DNA of 13,316 bases. It comes from Hirudo medicinalis. Lineage: Eukaryota; Annelida; Clitellata; Hirudinida; Hirudinidae. Location of the stretch: contig MPNW01000426.1 in the NCBI GenBank assembly GCA_011800805.1, forward strand, positions 127,487-140,802. The letters are read 5' to 3'. The position numbers were made by a program, and so were the translations under genes. A model generated the notes under the pieces. That model ran no database searches, was not told the origin of the DNA, and saw nothing but the letters and a program-made list of their open reading frames with translations. Positions 1 through 7,013 of the stretch are shown here, piece by piece; position 1 is the stretch's first letter, and each line of letters begins with the position of its first letter.

Positions 1-310
1 AATTTCATTTCATAAAAAAAAATCTATAAAAATATAATTTTAATTAAAAAAAGTAATAAATAGCATTTATTTCGAAATTCTCTTCGATTTATTAGTTTTA
101 TTAATTTTTCGATTAATTTTAATATTACCAAAACACTCGCTTACAAAACAAAACATAACAGCAACAGTAACAACAACCATATTAATGAAAGACTGTTTTG
201 TCAGTTTTCGAGCAAAATTTAGACTCGAATTTTTTCTCTTTAGATGTTTGATTGAGGTAACAATTTATTATTTTTTATCAAAACACCACGGCGATTCACT
301 GGTTCTGACC
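1..310. other. AT-rich stretch without a supported gene
   Basis: This stretch is AT-rich, with A and T runs at the left edge. A short frame starting at 185 continues into the decamer array and owes most of its length to that repeat. I see no splice consensus, RNA gene or conserved motif here. Confidence 0.6.
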
Positions 311-505
311 GACATACAACAGGATACAACAGCATACAACTGCGTACAACAGCATACAACAGCATACAACAGCATACAACTCCGTACAACTGCATACAAC
401 AGCATACAATAGCATACAACAGCATACAACTGCATACAACTGCATACAACAGCATACAACAGCATACAACTGCATACAACAGCGTACAACTGCGTACAAC
501 TGCAT
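311..505. repeat. 10-bp minisatellite, about 19 copies
   Basis: Nineteen consecutive decamers run from 311 to 500, followed by a partial unit to 505. The consensus is WGCATACAAC. Two main variants, AGCATACAAC and TGCATACAAC, are interspersed in irregular order, and a few units carry GTACAAC or ATACAAT. No unit has an indel, so the register is perfect for 190 bp. Because the period is 10, three units equal ten codons. All three minus-strand frames and parts of the plus strand stay open through the array, giving false ORFs rich in Tyr, Val, Cys and Leu. The 10-bp period is close to one turn of B-DNA. Confidence 0.95.
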
Positions 506-951
506 GTCAATCCTCACTTTCAAACAACGACAACTTCTTATGATTCAGTAGTTGTTCTCGTTGACTGTTTTCTTCGACTACATGTTCACAACTAAAACAT
601 TATTACTCCATTACATGATCTTGTAATCGGTGTAATCTTGTAATTTCAATCAGTTTTTAATAACGTCTGAAGATGAACGAGCGACGTTAAATTAATGATT
701 ATTATATTTTAAGTAAAATAATATTAATTAATTAAAATTAATAAATTGGTGATTTTAAATGAAATCAATATTTTAATAAACAAATTTTAAACAAATTAGT
801 AATCATCTCATCGAAAGAAGAATTAAAATCCAGTTAGTTTTAATAAGTTGCACAATGGAATGAAGGTGCATGATGAACTGATTAGCCGATAAACTGAATG
901 TCCAATGCTTGTCATGTGATAAAATGATCAAGCAAGTCGATAGCTATCATA
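506..951. other. AT-rich spacer with minor repeats
   Basis: No gene is supported here. ATCTTGTAAT occurs twice (618-627 and 635-644). A 7-bp inverted repeat, TAACGTC at 661-667 and GACGTTA at 683-689, encloses a 15-nt loop. TTAATTAATTAA at 724-735 is a 12-bp palindrome. The rest is AT filler with short direct repeats such as AAACAAATT. Confidence 0.6.
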
Positions 952-1044
952 TTACATGTAACACTTTACATACATCACTTTACATATATCACATCACTTT
1001 AGATATGTAACACTTTACATGTAACACTTTACACACATCACTTC
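952..1044. repeat. Degenerate 14-bp tandem repeat rich in TACATGT
   Basis: About six units of roughly 14 bp are built on ACACTTTACATGTA and its variants (961-974, 975-988, 994-1009, 1010-1023, 1024-1037, partial 1038-1044). The perfect palindrome TTACATGTAA occurs twice, at 952-961 and 1015-1024. One unit is longer by a few bases, so the array has drifted more than the decamer array upstream. Confidence 0.85.
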
Positions 1045-1190
1045 CCCAAATATTCCACTGATAGCAACACGTCATCACCAACAAGTGTTGATTTTATCGT
1101 GCGTTGTTATTCAATACAAAGTAGCATAATTTACCACAATTTATCATGACTTGAATTATATTCACAAAATTAAATGTAATTGCAGATTAT
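1045..1190. other. AT-rich spacer
   Basis: AT-rich sequence downstream (on the minus strand) of the 1191-1385 ORF. I saw no clear AATAAA on that strand close behind the stop codon. Confidence 0.4.
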
Positions 1191-1385
1191 TTATAAATTA
1201 TGAGGTCGGTAGTCAATTATTGCATTAAGATTTCTTTTTTTAATCATTTTCTCATCTTTCGTTGAACGTTGGATCACGTTACAAGTCTTCCTAGAAATGA
1301 ATCTAATGTTATCAACATTGAAACATTTTACAGGAATAAATAAATTTATAAATAAAATCAAAAATAAAACACAAATATTATTCAT
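1191..1385 (-). CDS. Small ORF, secreted peptide precursor-like (hypothetical)
   Basis: This is a 64-codon ORF with a real ATG, a favourable AAAATGA start context (A at -3), and an in-frame TAA three codons upstream, so the start is not arbitrary. Residues 1-21 look like a secretory signal: a short polar N-end, the hydrophobic core ICVLFLILFINLFIPV, then a possible cleavage after Lys20-Cys21. The remaining 43 residues are polar and basic. They contain a dibasic Arg32-Lys33, a tribasic Lys49-Lys50-Arg51 like a prohormone-convertase site, and a 13-residue tail, NLNAIIDYRPHNL. No C-terminal Gly for amidation precedes the basic sites. One Cys (35) would remain after cleavage. It contains no microsatellite, unlike almost all other ORFs here. 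I recognise no family. AT-rich DNA readily gives hydrophobic N-termini by chance, and several ORFs of this length are expected in a window this size, so expression or conservation is needed to accept it. Confidence 0.33.
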   Translation of the reverse strand: MNNICVLFLILFINLFIPVKCFNVDNIRFISRKTCNVIQRSTKDEKMIKKRNLNAIIDYRPHNL

Positions 1386-1564
1386 TTTCGATTATTAACA
1401 TGAATAACGAAACAAACAATTTTTCGTCGCCAAACAATTAAAATCATGTTTTTAGCTCATTTAATATCGTTTTTAGGGAAGGAATCCTGCTTATTGAACA
1501 TATTGTCATGAACATTCCTTTGCACCAATGAGGTTTGAGCGGGAATGTATTTAGTTACAACCAG

Positions 1565-1570
1565 GTAAGT
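1565..1570 (+). other. Consensus 5' splice donor-like site
   Basis: ACCAG is followed by GTAAGT, an exact match to the metazoan CAG|GTAAGT donor. It lies in an island of higher complexity (about 1490-1660). No coding frame of note leads into it, so if used it would end an untranslated exon. A single consensus donor is expected by chance over several kb. Confidence 0.2.
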
Positions 1571-1574
1571 CCGC

Positions 1575-1593
1575 CAGGTGATAAGGTGATAAG
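1575..1593 (+). promoter_or_regulatory. E-box plus two GATA motifs
   Basis: CAGGTG (1575-1580) overlaps TGATAAG (1579-1585) and is followed by a second TGATAAG (1587-1593). The two GATA motifs are 8 bp apart, and the E-box is seven bases from the second GATA. E-box and GATA pairs at about this spacing are known composite sites for bHLH and GATA factors in animals. Binding here is inference from motif match only. Confidence 0.25.
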
Positions 1594-1655
1594 TGGATGA
1601 GAAACAGGCTCAATCAACAGGAACTCTCATGCGTGTCTCCATGACGATGACAAAG

Positions 1656-1661
1656 GTGAGT
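1656..1661 (+). other. Second consensus 5' splice donor-like site
   Basis: CAAAG is followed by GTGAGT, then AC. It lies 91 bp downstream of the donor at 1565. Two strong donors close together would suit alternative ends of one untranslated exon, but no acceptor or frame ties them to a gene. Confidence 0.2.
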
Positions 1662-1670
1662 ACTTATAAT

Positions 1671-1699
1671 TGATATATCTTGATAATCTGTTGATAATC
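1671..1699 (+). repeat. TGATA motif cluster, 10-11 bp spacing
   Basis: TGATA begins at 1671, 1681 and 1692. The last two are TGATAATC, exactly 11 bp apart. The same core at the same spacing recurs at 5882-5922 and 11911-11965. Confidence 0.6.
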
Positions 1700-1944
1700 A
1701 CTGTCAAAGAGACAGACATTTGTTGGAGGTGCAACATGCAACCAACAACCTTATTTACAACGACATGATAATAACGATTACAAGAAACTTTGTTAAATTT
1801 ATGCACAAACTCATAAATTTAAAATAGTAAATACGTGCGCTTGAAAAGTAAAGAGTTACTCACTGCCCGACATTGTCTTTACCTTTCAACATTCATGACA
1901 TTCAACTTTCTCGCATTCAGCAACATTTATTCACGCATCCATGA
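1700..1944. other. AT-rich spacer, nothing coding
   Basis: The one item of note is a 14-bp segment at 1719-1732 (TTTGTTGGAGGTGC) whose exact reverse complement occurs at 8435-8448. The rest is non-repetitive AT-rich sequence. Confidence 0.5.
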
Positions 1945-1978
1945 ATCCATCCATCCATCCATCCATCCATCCATCCAT
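1945..1978 (+). repeat. (CATC)n microsatellite
   Basis: About eight uninterrupted ATCC tetramers end in CCATCCATAAATC, a terminal motif shared with other CATC arrays in the window (4517, 4792, 6269). Confidence 0.95.
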
Positions 1979-2321
1979 AAATCAGTCCGTCAAAATCTCA
2001 AGTGAGGATAGTTCACTCAGTTGGAAGACACAAAATCTGAAAAGTGAAAGTCTACAATTCACCTTCAAAATTTTAACTTTGTATTTCGCCTTTTCTTTCT
2101 AATTTATTTCGACGAAATGTTTCCGCCAAAAATACAAAAAAAAACAAAAACAAAAAACTAGACATTTTGTTTGAAACAAAATGGTCGAAACATGTTTTTC
2201 GTGTTTTATCAGGGAATGTCCATCTAACAAATACTTTCGTTTGCATATTTCCTCCATTCTTTCAACTGCCTGTTATTTTGAACATTTTCCAAATTATTAA
2301 TGGTTACAATTGTGATAGTGG
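1979..2321. other. AT-rich stretch without a supported gene
   Basis: A plus-strand frame is open from about 2167 into the GAT/GAC tract. It has no ATG before the tract and no good 3' splice site before it (the upstream sequence is A-rich, not pyrimidine-rich). I therefore do not call a gene. Confidence 0.5.
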
Positions 2322-2430
2322 AGAGGAGGAAGATGACACTGACGATGATGACGATGACGGCGATGATGATGATGATGACGATGACGACATTGATGATGAA
2401 GATGACGACGACGACGACGACGACGATGAT
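2322..2430 (+). repeat. (GAT/GAC)n trinucleotide tract
   Basis: GAT and GAC triplets mixed with a few ACT, GGC, ATT and GAA units run for about 105 bp, including eight consecutive GAC-type triplets near 2404-2426. It would encode poly-Asp on the plus strand and poly-Ser on the minus strand. The triplet purity explains the ORFs seen here. Confidence 0.9.
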
Positions 2431-2448
2431 GGTTTAATGTTAATGCTT

Positions 2449-2540
2449 AGACCTGTAAGACCTGTAAGATTAATATATAATAATAATACGTAACATAATA
2501 ATATATAACAATAATGTATAACATAATAATATATCAATAT
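2449..2540. repeat. AGACCTGTA doublet and TAA-rich 28-bp repeat
   Basis: AGACCTGTA is repeated in tandem (2449-2466). TAACATAATAATATATA and a near-identical copy begin at 2491 and 2519, giving a 28-bp period. The rest is TAA/ATA-rich. Confidence 0.7.
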
Positions 2541-2749
2541 TAACAATATTGAATATTAAATACAGAATTTAAATATGTTATTTAGTCTGGTAGATACTAC
2601 TGTATCTATTACTGTCGCAACTAAACTTCCCACTTCCAGCATCTTCTTGTGTTTCGAACGCATACAAAACATCCAAAAACAGGATGACATGAATTCAAAA
2701 TCCCTCTGCAGGATGAAAAAGTCATCCGTTGAAATCCGTTGAGGAAATC

Positions 2750-3241
2750 AAAGACAGATGAGGAGCAAAGTTGATCCGACCACGTCAAGCTGACATTCGT
2801 CAAGGCGGAGTCCCGATGACAGTGCTTGACGGATCAGCAATTGGCAGGAAAAACAGGACAAGATCGGTTGGATAGCAAGGGTGGAGATCATTCATCGGCC
2901 GGTTCGTTGGGGCAGCAATTGATGGGGTCTCGGGGGTCCCCATTCCTCTGTGATAACCGAAAATGGCCTCCTCTGTCCGGCATTGGAAGAGGAATGGGTG
3001 GGCTGGAAATGGGACTTGATCTTATGTTCTGCTCTCCGAAGAGCTCTCTGTCATGAAGTCGATGTAATGGATCCGAGTTGGATGGACGATGCTTCTTCGA
3101 TTTTATTTTATTCCGCCAATCGATCCGATCAAGATGGCGGACATGATTAGGGACTGGATGGAAGTGGTGCATTTTTGTACGCTTTTGAAATGTTTATTCA
3201 CAGATTTATTAACAAATTCATATCAACGTTTGGACATTTAA
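2750..3241 (+). other. GC-richer, CpG-containing complex island
   Basis: G+C is near one half here, clearly above the surroundings, with many CpG dinucleotides and no simple repeats. Three frames stay open for 60-95 codons (a minus-strand frame at 2888-3172 and plus frames from 2826 and 2950). None has a recognisable domain, and two of the plus frames lack an ATG at the listed start. Overlapping frames on both strands suggest base composition rather than coding. The island ends in AAGATGGCGGA (3131-3141), which fits both a strong translation start context and a YY1/Pho-type site. A promoter or first exon is possible but unproven. Confidence 0.35.
3134..3241 (+). CDS. Short ORF with strong start context (hypothetical)
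   Basis: A 35-codon ORF starts within AAGATGGCGGAC, with a purine at -3 and G at +4. The product begins MADMIRDWMEVVHF and ends in TAA at 3239-3241. A TTTATTCACAG sequence inside it (to 3203) resembles a 3' splice site. The case rests only on the start context and its position at the edge of the GC-richer island. At this length it could easily be chance, or the motif may be a DNA-binding site rather than a start. Confidence 0.17.
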   Translation: MADMIRDWMEVVHFCTLLKCLFTDLLTNSYQRLDI

Positions 3242-3665
3242 CCAAGTTTGGTTATAGTGAGCTCACCACTTTGAGGATTTACGTTGAGCCATTAATGTAT
3301 TGATATGTTTCATCGATAAGCACACATTGGTAATATTTATTTAGTATGTAATTCATTTAAAGATTTGACGTAGAATTACGCCTAATGCGTTTGTTTATTT
3401 TGTTAAAGTCCCCTGAGTAACTGAGATGATTTCGACTCAAGCCTAATGTGTAAAACAAACATCGCTTTTACTCCATTGCCATCCTCCTTGAGGTTCTGTT
3501 GATTGAAAACTAATTTCATTTCACTTTTTGAATTCCTCCAACAACAGAATAAAATCTAATTTGAGCAACAATAAAAACTGAAAACTTTCGAAAACGTTCG
3601 ATTTTTTTTCCTTAAATGTGATTTTAGTTTCAGACAATTTGTTTCCAAAAGTTATTTAAATTTAG
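3242..3665. other. AT-rich spacer
   Basis: No gene, repeat array or strong motif is supported. The sequence is non-repetitive and AT-rich, with scattered T and A runs. Confidence 0.6.
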
Positions 3666-3806
3666 TTCCATGTTGCATTTTTACTGGGAACCCCGTTGAC
3701 TAACAGAGGTCACAAGTTTGCGAGGAAGGAAGAGATGAAATATTCTCCAGTTTTCCGGATGGTTGAAGCTTCCAGGAAATGGGGAATCACGTATGGGTCA
3801 GCCTGA
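3666..3806 (+). CDS. Possible exon or 23-codon ORF (hypothetical)
   Basis: One plus frame is open from 3666 to a TGA at 3804-3806 (46 sense codons). It contains an ATG at 3735 that alone would give 23 residues beginning MKYSPVFRMVEASRKWG. The composition is balanced and protein-like, unlike the repeat-derived ORFs nearby. AG dinucleotides at 3664-3665 and 3705-3706 could serve as weak acceptors, and GTATGG at 3791 as a weak donor. No family is recognised, and the length is not significant on its own. Confidence 0.15.
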   Translation, partial: FHVAFLLGTPLTNRGHKFARKEEMKYSPVFRMVEASRKWGITYGSA

Positions 3807-3879
3807 GTGGCTGGTTGATTGGTGGGGTACCATTTACCCAATGCTAAATGTTTGTTAGATGGTGATGAGAATAAGAATG

Positions 3880-3943
3880 ACAATTACAATAATAATAACA
3901 ATAACAACAATAACAATAACAATAATAATAATAATAATAATAA

Positions 3944-3974
<31 letters not shown>

Positions 3975-3985
3975 AAGAAGAAACA
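3880..3985 (+). repeat. Compound (AAT/AAC)n-(AAG)12 microsatellite
   Basis: AAT/AAC triplets run to about 3944 and switch abruptly to twelve AAG triplets (3945-3980). Bases 3945-3983 form a 39-nt homopurine run. The plus frame would encode poly-Asn then poly-Lys, but it begins at TTG rather than ATG and is not called. Confidence 0.95.
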
Positions 3986-4416
3986 AGTGACAATTCAAAA
4001 GTTAAAGAGAAAGAATTAATTTTAAAGCTCCTGAATGAAATATTTGAAATATCAAACAGGAAAATGGATGAAGAAGATGAAGAGGTTGTTAATTGTTATT
4101 TAGCATAAAAACACAAATATTATTTTAACCTCAGTAATGCAGGTGAGATCAGCAACAACAAAGGCGTTTACAAAGCATAATGCCTGTTTGAGCCCAAAAG
4201 ATAGTTTTTCTATTTAGGCCCACATGGGAATTATTAATCATAATTACCCGATTATAGTCATTATGATGGTGGTGAGGGCCATTATGATAGTGATACTGTC
4301 TGGACTGACCAAAATACCATCGACAGGTGAGTTGTTGCATAACAAACCAGAATGTCGGTAGGTATTTGCTTCTCTACAACTTATGCGATCTAGTCCTCTC
4401 CATGTCGCATGCTTCT
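3986..4416. other. Spacer without a supported gene
   Basis: AT-rich, with a small doublet of CATTATGATRGTG (about 4259 and 4278, 19 bp apart). A 63-codon minus-strand ORF (4149-4340) is His- and Asn-rich because of this ATGATGGTGGTG sequence. It resembles no family and is not called. Confidence 0.5.
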
Positions 4417-4526
4417 CCATCCATCCATCCATCCATCCATCCATCTATCCATCCATCCATCTATCCATCCGTTCATCCATCCATCAGTTCATCCATCCAT
4501 CCATCCATCCATCCATCCATCCATAA
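4417..4526 (+). repeat. (CATC)n microsatellite, long
   Basis: About 27 tetramers, mostly ATCC with occasional ATCT, GTTC and AGTTC interruptions, end in CCATCCATAAA at 4517-4527. It generates Pro-Ser-Ile-His repeat ORFs in the plus frames. Confidence 0.95.
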
Positions 4527-4578
4527 AGTTCAATTATTCATCACTTTCTCAACCTACCCTCAACTATACGTCCCCCAT

Positions 4579-4592
4579 ATATACATGTATAT
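4579..4592. other. 14-bp palindrome ATATACATGTATAT
   Basis: A perfect palindrome centred on ACATGT. One or two of this length are expected by chance in AT-rich DNA of this size. Confidence 0.5.
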
Positions 4593-4615
4593 GTGCTGCT
4601 ACTCCTTCACAATTC

Positions 4616-4658
4616 CATCCGTCCATCTCACCTCCATCCACCCAACAGCTTCAATCCA
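4616..4658 (+). repeat. Short degenerate CATC tract
   Basis: CCATCCGTCCATC and CTCCATCCACCC segments have the same strand polarity as the larger CATC arrays. Confidence 0.7.
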
Positions 4659-4775
4659 CCACAAACATCCTCCTCTCCTCATCAGGGATGTAAATGTCCT
4701 GCTTATGAGCACCTAATACCCTCATATTTTTCAACTTGAAATTCATTCGAAATATTCAGCGGTCGCAACTCAATT

Positions 4776-4924
4776 TCATCCGTCCGTCCTTCCATCCATA
4801 AATCTAGCTGTCTCTTCATCAATCAATCTATCCATCCATCTATCTATCTATATATTCAGTCATCTATTTATCCATCCATCCGTCCGTCCGTCCATCCACC
4901 CATTTATCCTTCCGGTCGTCCATT
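4776..4924 (+). repeat. Degenerate (CATC/GTCC/ATCT)n array
   Basis: A drifted tetramer array with GTCC, ATCC, ATCT and TTCC units. It contains CCATCCATAAATC at 4792-4804, identical to the end of the 1945 array. Confidence 0.85.
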
Positions 4925-5322
4925 CCACCTCCAGGGAGTTTGAACTAAGAACGTGTTTGTTTTCCATTTAATTCACAATTAACGAAAAGAAATATTTCTA
5001 AATTTCTAAAGCAATTTTTAAAATAATAATGTAATTATAAAAAATATCCCGTTTTTAATCCCGTTCGTTCGAAATGAAAATGTTGATGAGTTTGTAAACT
5101 GTCAAGCAATTTATTTAGTTACTATTAGAAAAAAAAGTGTGTTTATTTGCTTAAAAATATTCTTGAAATATGATTCTTAGCTATTTATGAAGCGAGCGAA
5201 GATAAGCAAATATGAAAACAGGGCTTTTTTGGCGCAGAGGAATTCTTGATCGAAAAGGATCCACAACGACGTTGGCATTAATGCTCCACAAATCTTCATT
5301 CTTGAACGCAATTTGTGTCCAA
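4925..5322. other. AT-rich spacer
   Basis: Nothing coding is supported. Two overlapping ORFs at 5177-5460 on opposite strands exist only because of the ATT tract that follows. Confidence 0.6.
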
Positions 5323-5323
5323 A

Positions 5324-5369
<46 letters not shown>
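5323..5369 (+). repeat. (ATT)15 microsatellite
   Basis: An uninterrupted ATT tract of about 47 bp that reads as poly-Leu on the plus strand and poly-Ile on the minus. Confidence 0.95.
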
Positions 5370-5370
<1 letters not shown>

Positions 5371-5579
5371 GAGGAACATTTGGGAGTGAGGCATCATAAA
5401 TATCAACAGAAACATCCAAGGTTCGGTAACAGCATTATTTCTGAGATCAAAAGATATTAAGGACATTATTTCTTTATGTAAATGTGAAAATTATTATAAA
5501 ATGATTGCATCGTGGATGAAAAATGCGTCAATCATCGCAAACTTAATAATTTAAATAAACATATTTTATTTTAAGAACC

Positions 5580-5880
5580 ACTCGAACATTAAAACCTGCA
5601 TCTCCTCGTGTCGTTAAGGAGCGCACGTCGTTCTGGCACTTCACAAGTTCCAAGATGTTTTAGGAAAACAACTTTGGAATTCTTGGAAAACCAAACCTCT
5701 ATTTTTGAAAAAGAAATGTTTATTTAAAAATAAGTCGTTCAAACGTGAGGACCAATAGCAGTGCACTTTGAGGATCACGTGGTCGAATCAACCATTCGTT
5801 GCGGTATCCATGACAACGTGGTCGCCAACCGCCAACCAAGTGAAAAGCGGTTGCGAGGAAATCCTTCAATGACGTATTTT
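5580..5880. other. Complex island with open frames and an E-box
   Basis: A higher-complexity segment without simple repeats. Open stretches of 36 codons (5559-5666) and 48 codons (5749-5892) are protein-like in composition but have no suitable ATG or strong splice borders, and the opposite strand is also partly open. CACGTG (5776-5781) is a palindromic E-box. ACGTGGTCG occurs at 5777-5785 and 5816-5824. CAACCGC at 5826-5832 pairs with GCGGTTG at 5847-5853. The island could be a conserved element or an exon piece; nothing decides. Confidence 0.3.
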
Positions 5881-5881
5881 A

Positions 5882-5922
5882 TGATAATTTATTGATAATT
5901 TTATGATAATTTAATGATAATT
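5882..5922 (+). repeat. Four TGATAATT motifs at exact 11-bp spacing
   Basis: TGATAATT starts at 5882, 5893, 5904 and 5915. The three bases between copies vary (TAT, TTA, TAA), so the octamer is kept while the linker drifts. Two further copies lie at 6016 and 6044. Confidence 0.85.
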
Positions 5923-6013
5923 CAATTTTAATTAGTTCAGTTCACCACTTTAGTTCATATTTAAGCAGAGTATTTAAGTAGTAATTTCTAAATCTATTAT
6001 TCACGCAATTACA

Positions 6014-6061
6014 AGTGATAATTATTATAATTAATATAATCAGTGATAATTTTTATAATTA
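6014..6061 (+). repeat. 28-bp direct repeat containing TGATAATT
   Basis: AGTGATAATTATTATAATTA (6014-6033) is repeated with one change starting at 6042. Both copies carry the octamer found in the 11-bp array just upstream. Confidence 0.7.
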
Positions 6062-6135
6062 TTGTAATTAACACAAACTGCAGATTATATTTAAAAGATT
6101 CCTTCTTATGAAGATGTCATTAGTCATATCAAAAT

Positions 6136-6324
6136 ATGTATAACAGTGATTATTCTATTTTATGGGTTATTTTTAAATGTTTAATATTGTTTGAATTTAT
6201 TTCACTTGCCCATCCATCATCCATCCCTCCACCCAGCCAACTGCCCGTTAATCCATCCAGCCAACTACCCATCCATAAACCCATCCACCCAACCATATAT
6301 CCATCCATCCATTCGTCCAACTAA
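6136..6324 (+). CDS. ORF, hydrophobic leader plus Pro-rich repeat (doubtful)
   Basis: A 62-codon ORF with a true ATG. Residues 1-25 are hydrophobic and end in Ser-Leu-Ala, which would suit signal peptidase, but Lys14 and Glu20 interrupt the core. The remaining 37 residues are Pro/Ser/His-rich and come from the degenerate CATC array. They include an in-frame 24-bp doublet (CAGCCAACTGCCC at 6234 and a near copy at 6258). A chance ORF through a microsatellite is the likeliest explanation. Confidence 0.12.
   Translation: MYNSDYSILWVIFKCLILFEFISLAHPSSIPPPSQLPVNPSSQLPIHKPIHPTIYPSIHSSN
6208..6322 (+). repeat. Degenerate (CATC)n array with a 24-bp doublet
   Basis: CATC tetramers mixed with CACC, CAGC and CAAC units. 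CAGCCAACTRCCC is repeated 24 bp apart, and CCATCCATAAA occurs at 6269-6279. Confidence 0.85.
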
Positions 6325-6457
6325 ATGATTTAACCATTATTATTGGAATTAATATTTGGAATTTGGAAATAATAATGGGATAATAGCACTTGTAATAACT
6401 TCCCCATTAAGTCATCGAGTGCAAATTCTTGAGATAAAATCGTTGGTTCTCATAATT

Positions 6458-6514
6458 AAGTGACTGTCATCACTATCATGACTAAGTGGAGACCGTCATC
6501 ACTATCATGACTAG
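6458..6514 (+). repeat. 29-bp direct repeat, two copies
   Basis: GTCATCACTATCATGACTA begins at 6466 and again at 6495. Within each copy GTCAT and ATGAC form a short inverted repeat. Confidence 0.8.
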
Positions 6515-6828
6515 GTGATCGCTGCCAGGCGAAATGAACCGCATCGGTGTTTATTCGAGTGCCACGGTGCAAGTCGAGGAAGGAGTACAGTAAACAGTTT
6601 CGTTGAACCATCTTTAAACGTTGATGAGTGAACATTTGGTTGGTTGCTGGGTGAACTCATCCGTTCGTGAACTCACGGATCGTTGCACAAACCAATCGCA
6701 AGTCCACGATGTTCCTGCTATCTTGACAATGAACGGATGGAACTTCACAAGTCCGAGTTAATTCATCGTGATGGATCCGACTTCATTCGAGTAACAACTT
6801 GTTTATTTTCCGCCTAAGTTTACCAGCG
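6515..6828 (+). other. Possible untranslated exon ending at a splice donor
   Basis: A higher-complexity segment with several tiny ORFs (19 codons at 6534-6593, 10 at 6729, 7 at 6771). It ends at ACCAGCG|GTGAGT, a good donor with GT at 6829-6830. GTGAACTCA occurs at 6651-6659 and 6667-6675. CATCCGTTC at 6658-6666 is the inverse of GAACGGATG at 6731-6739. Short upstream-type ORFs followed by a donor would fit a 5' untranslated exon, but no promoter or acceptor is seen. Confidence 0.2.
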
Positions 6829-7013
6829 GTGAGTTTTATTTATCTGCTTTCGATATTTATCGGCGGATAAATTTTTTTAAAATAAAACCCAAAGAAAAAC
6901 AAGATCCTGAAGTTTGAAGATTTAAAGAGCAGAAAACACGATAAACCATTTCTTTTCTGGTCCGAAAGTTTTTCTCGTCTACTTTTGGAATTCGGATCAC
7001 ATTCTTAATTTAA
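6829..7013. other. AT-rich spacer
   Basis: AT-rich sequence after the donor-like site at 6829. No repeat array or gene is supported. Confidence 0.5.

Noticed and set aside
311..505. CRISPR-like array
   Set aside because: The units are contiguous 10-mers with no spacers; this is a eukaryotic minisatellite.
240..523. Three overlapping Cys/Tyr/Val/Leu-rich minus-strand ORFs
   Set aside because: All three frames are open only because the 10-bp unit contains no stop on that strand; simultaneous openness in every frame argues against coding.
661..689. Hairpin TAACGTC/GACGTTA as an RNA gene
   Set aside because: A 7-bp stem with a 15-nt loop is expected by chance and matches no known RNA family that I recognise.
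2167..2493. Plus ORF of 108 codons with a poly-Asp tail
   Set aside because: It begins at TTG and lacks an ATG before the repeat; the preceding sequence is A-rich with no acceptor. The length comes mainly from the GAT/GAC tract.
2888..3172. 94-codon minus-strand ORF in the GC-richer island
   Set aside because: It has an ATG and a Pro/Ser segment, but plus frames over the same bases are equally open and no domain is recognisable. Base composition explains it.
4327..4716. Pro-Ser-Ile-His repeat ORFs
   Set aside because: Products of the CATC microsatellite, open in two frames at once.
5177..5460. Poly-Leu and poly-Ile ORFs on opposite strands
   Set aside because: Both pass through the same ATT tract and have no support outside it.
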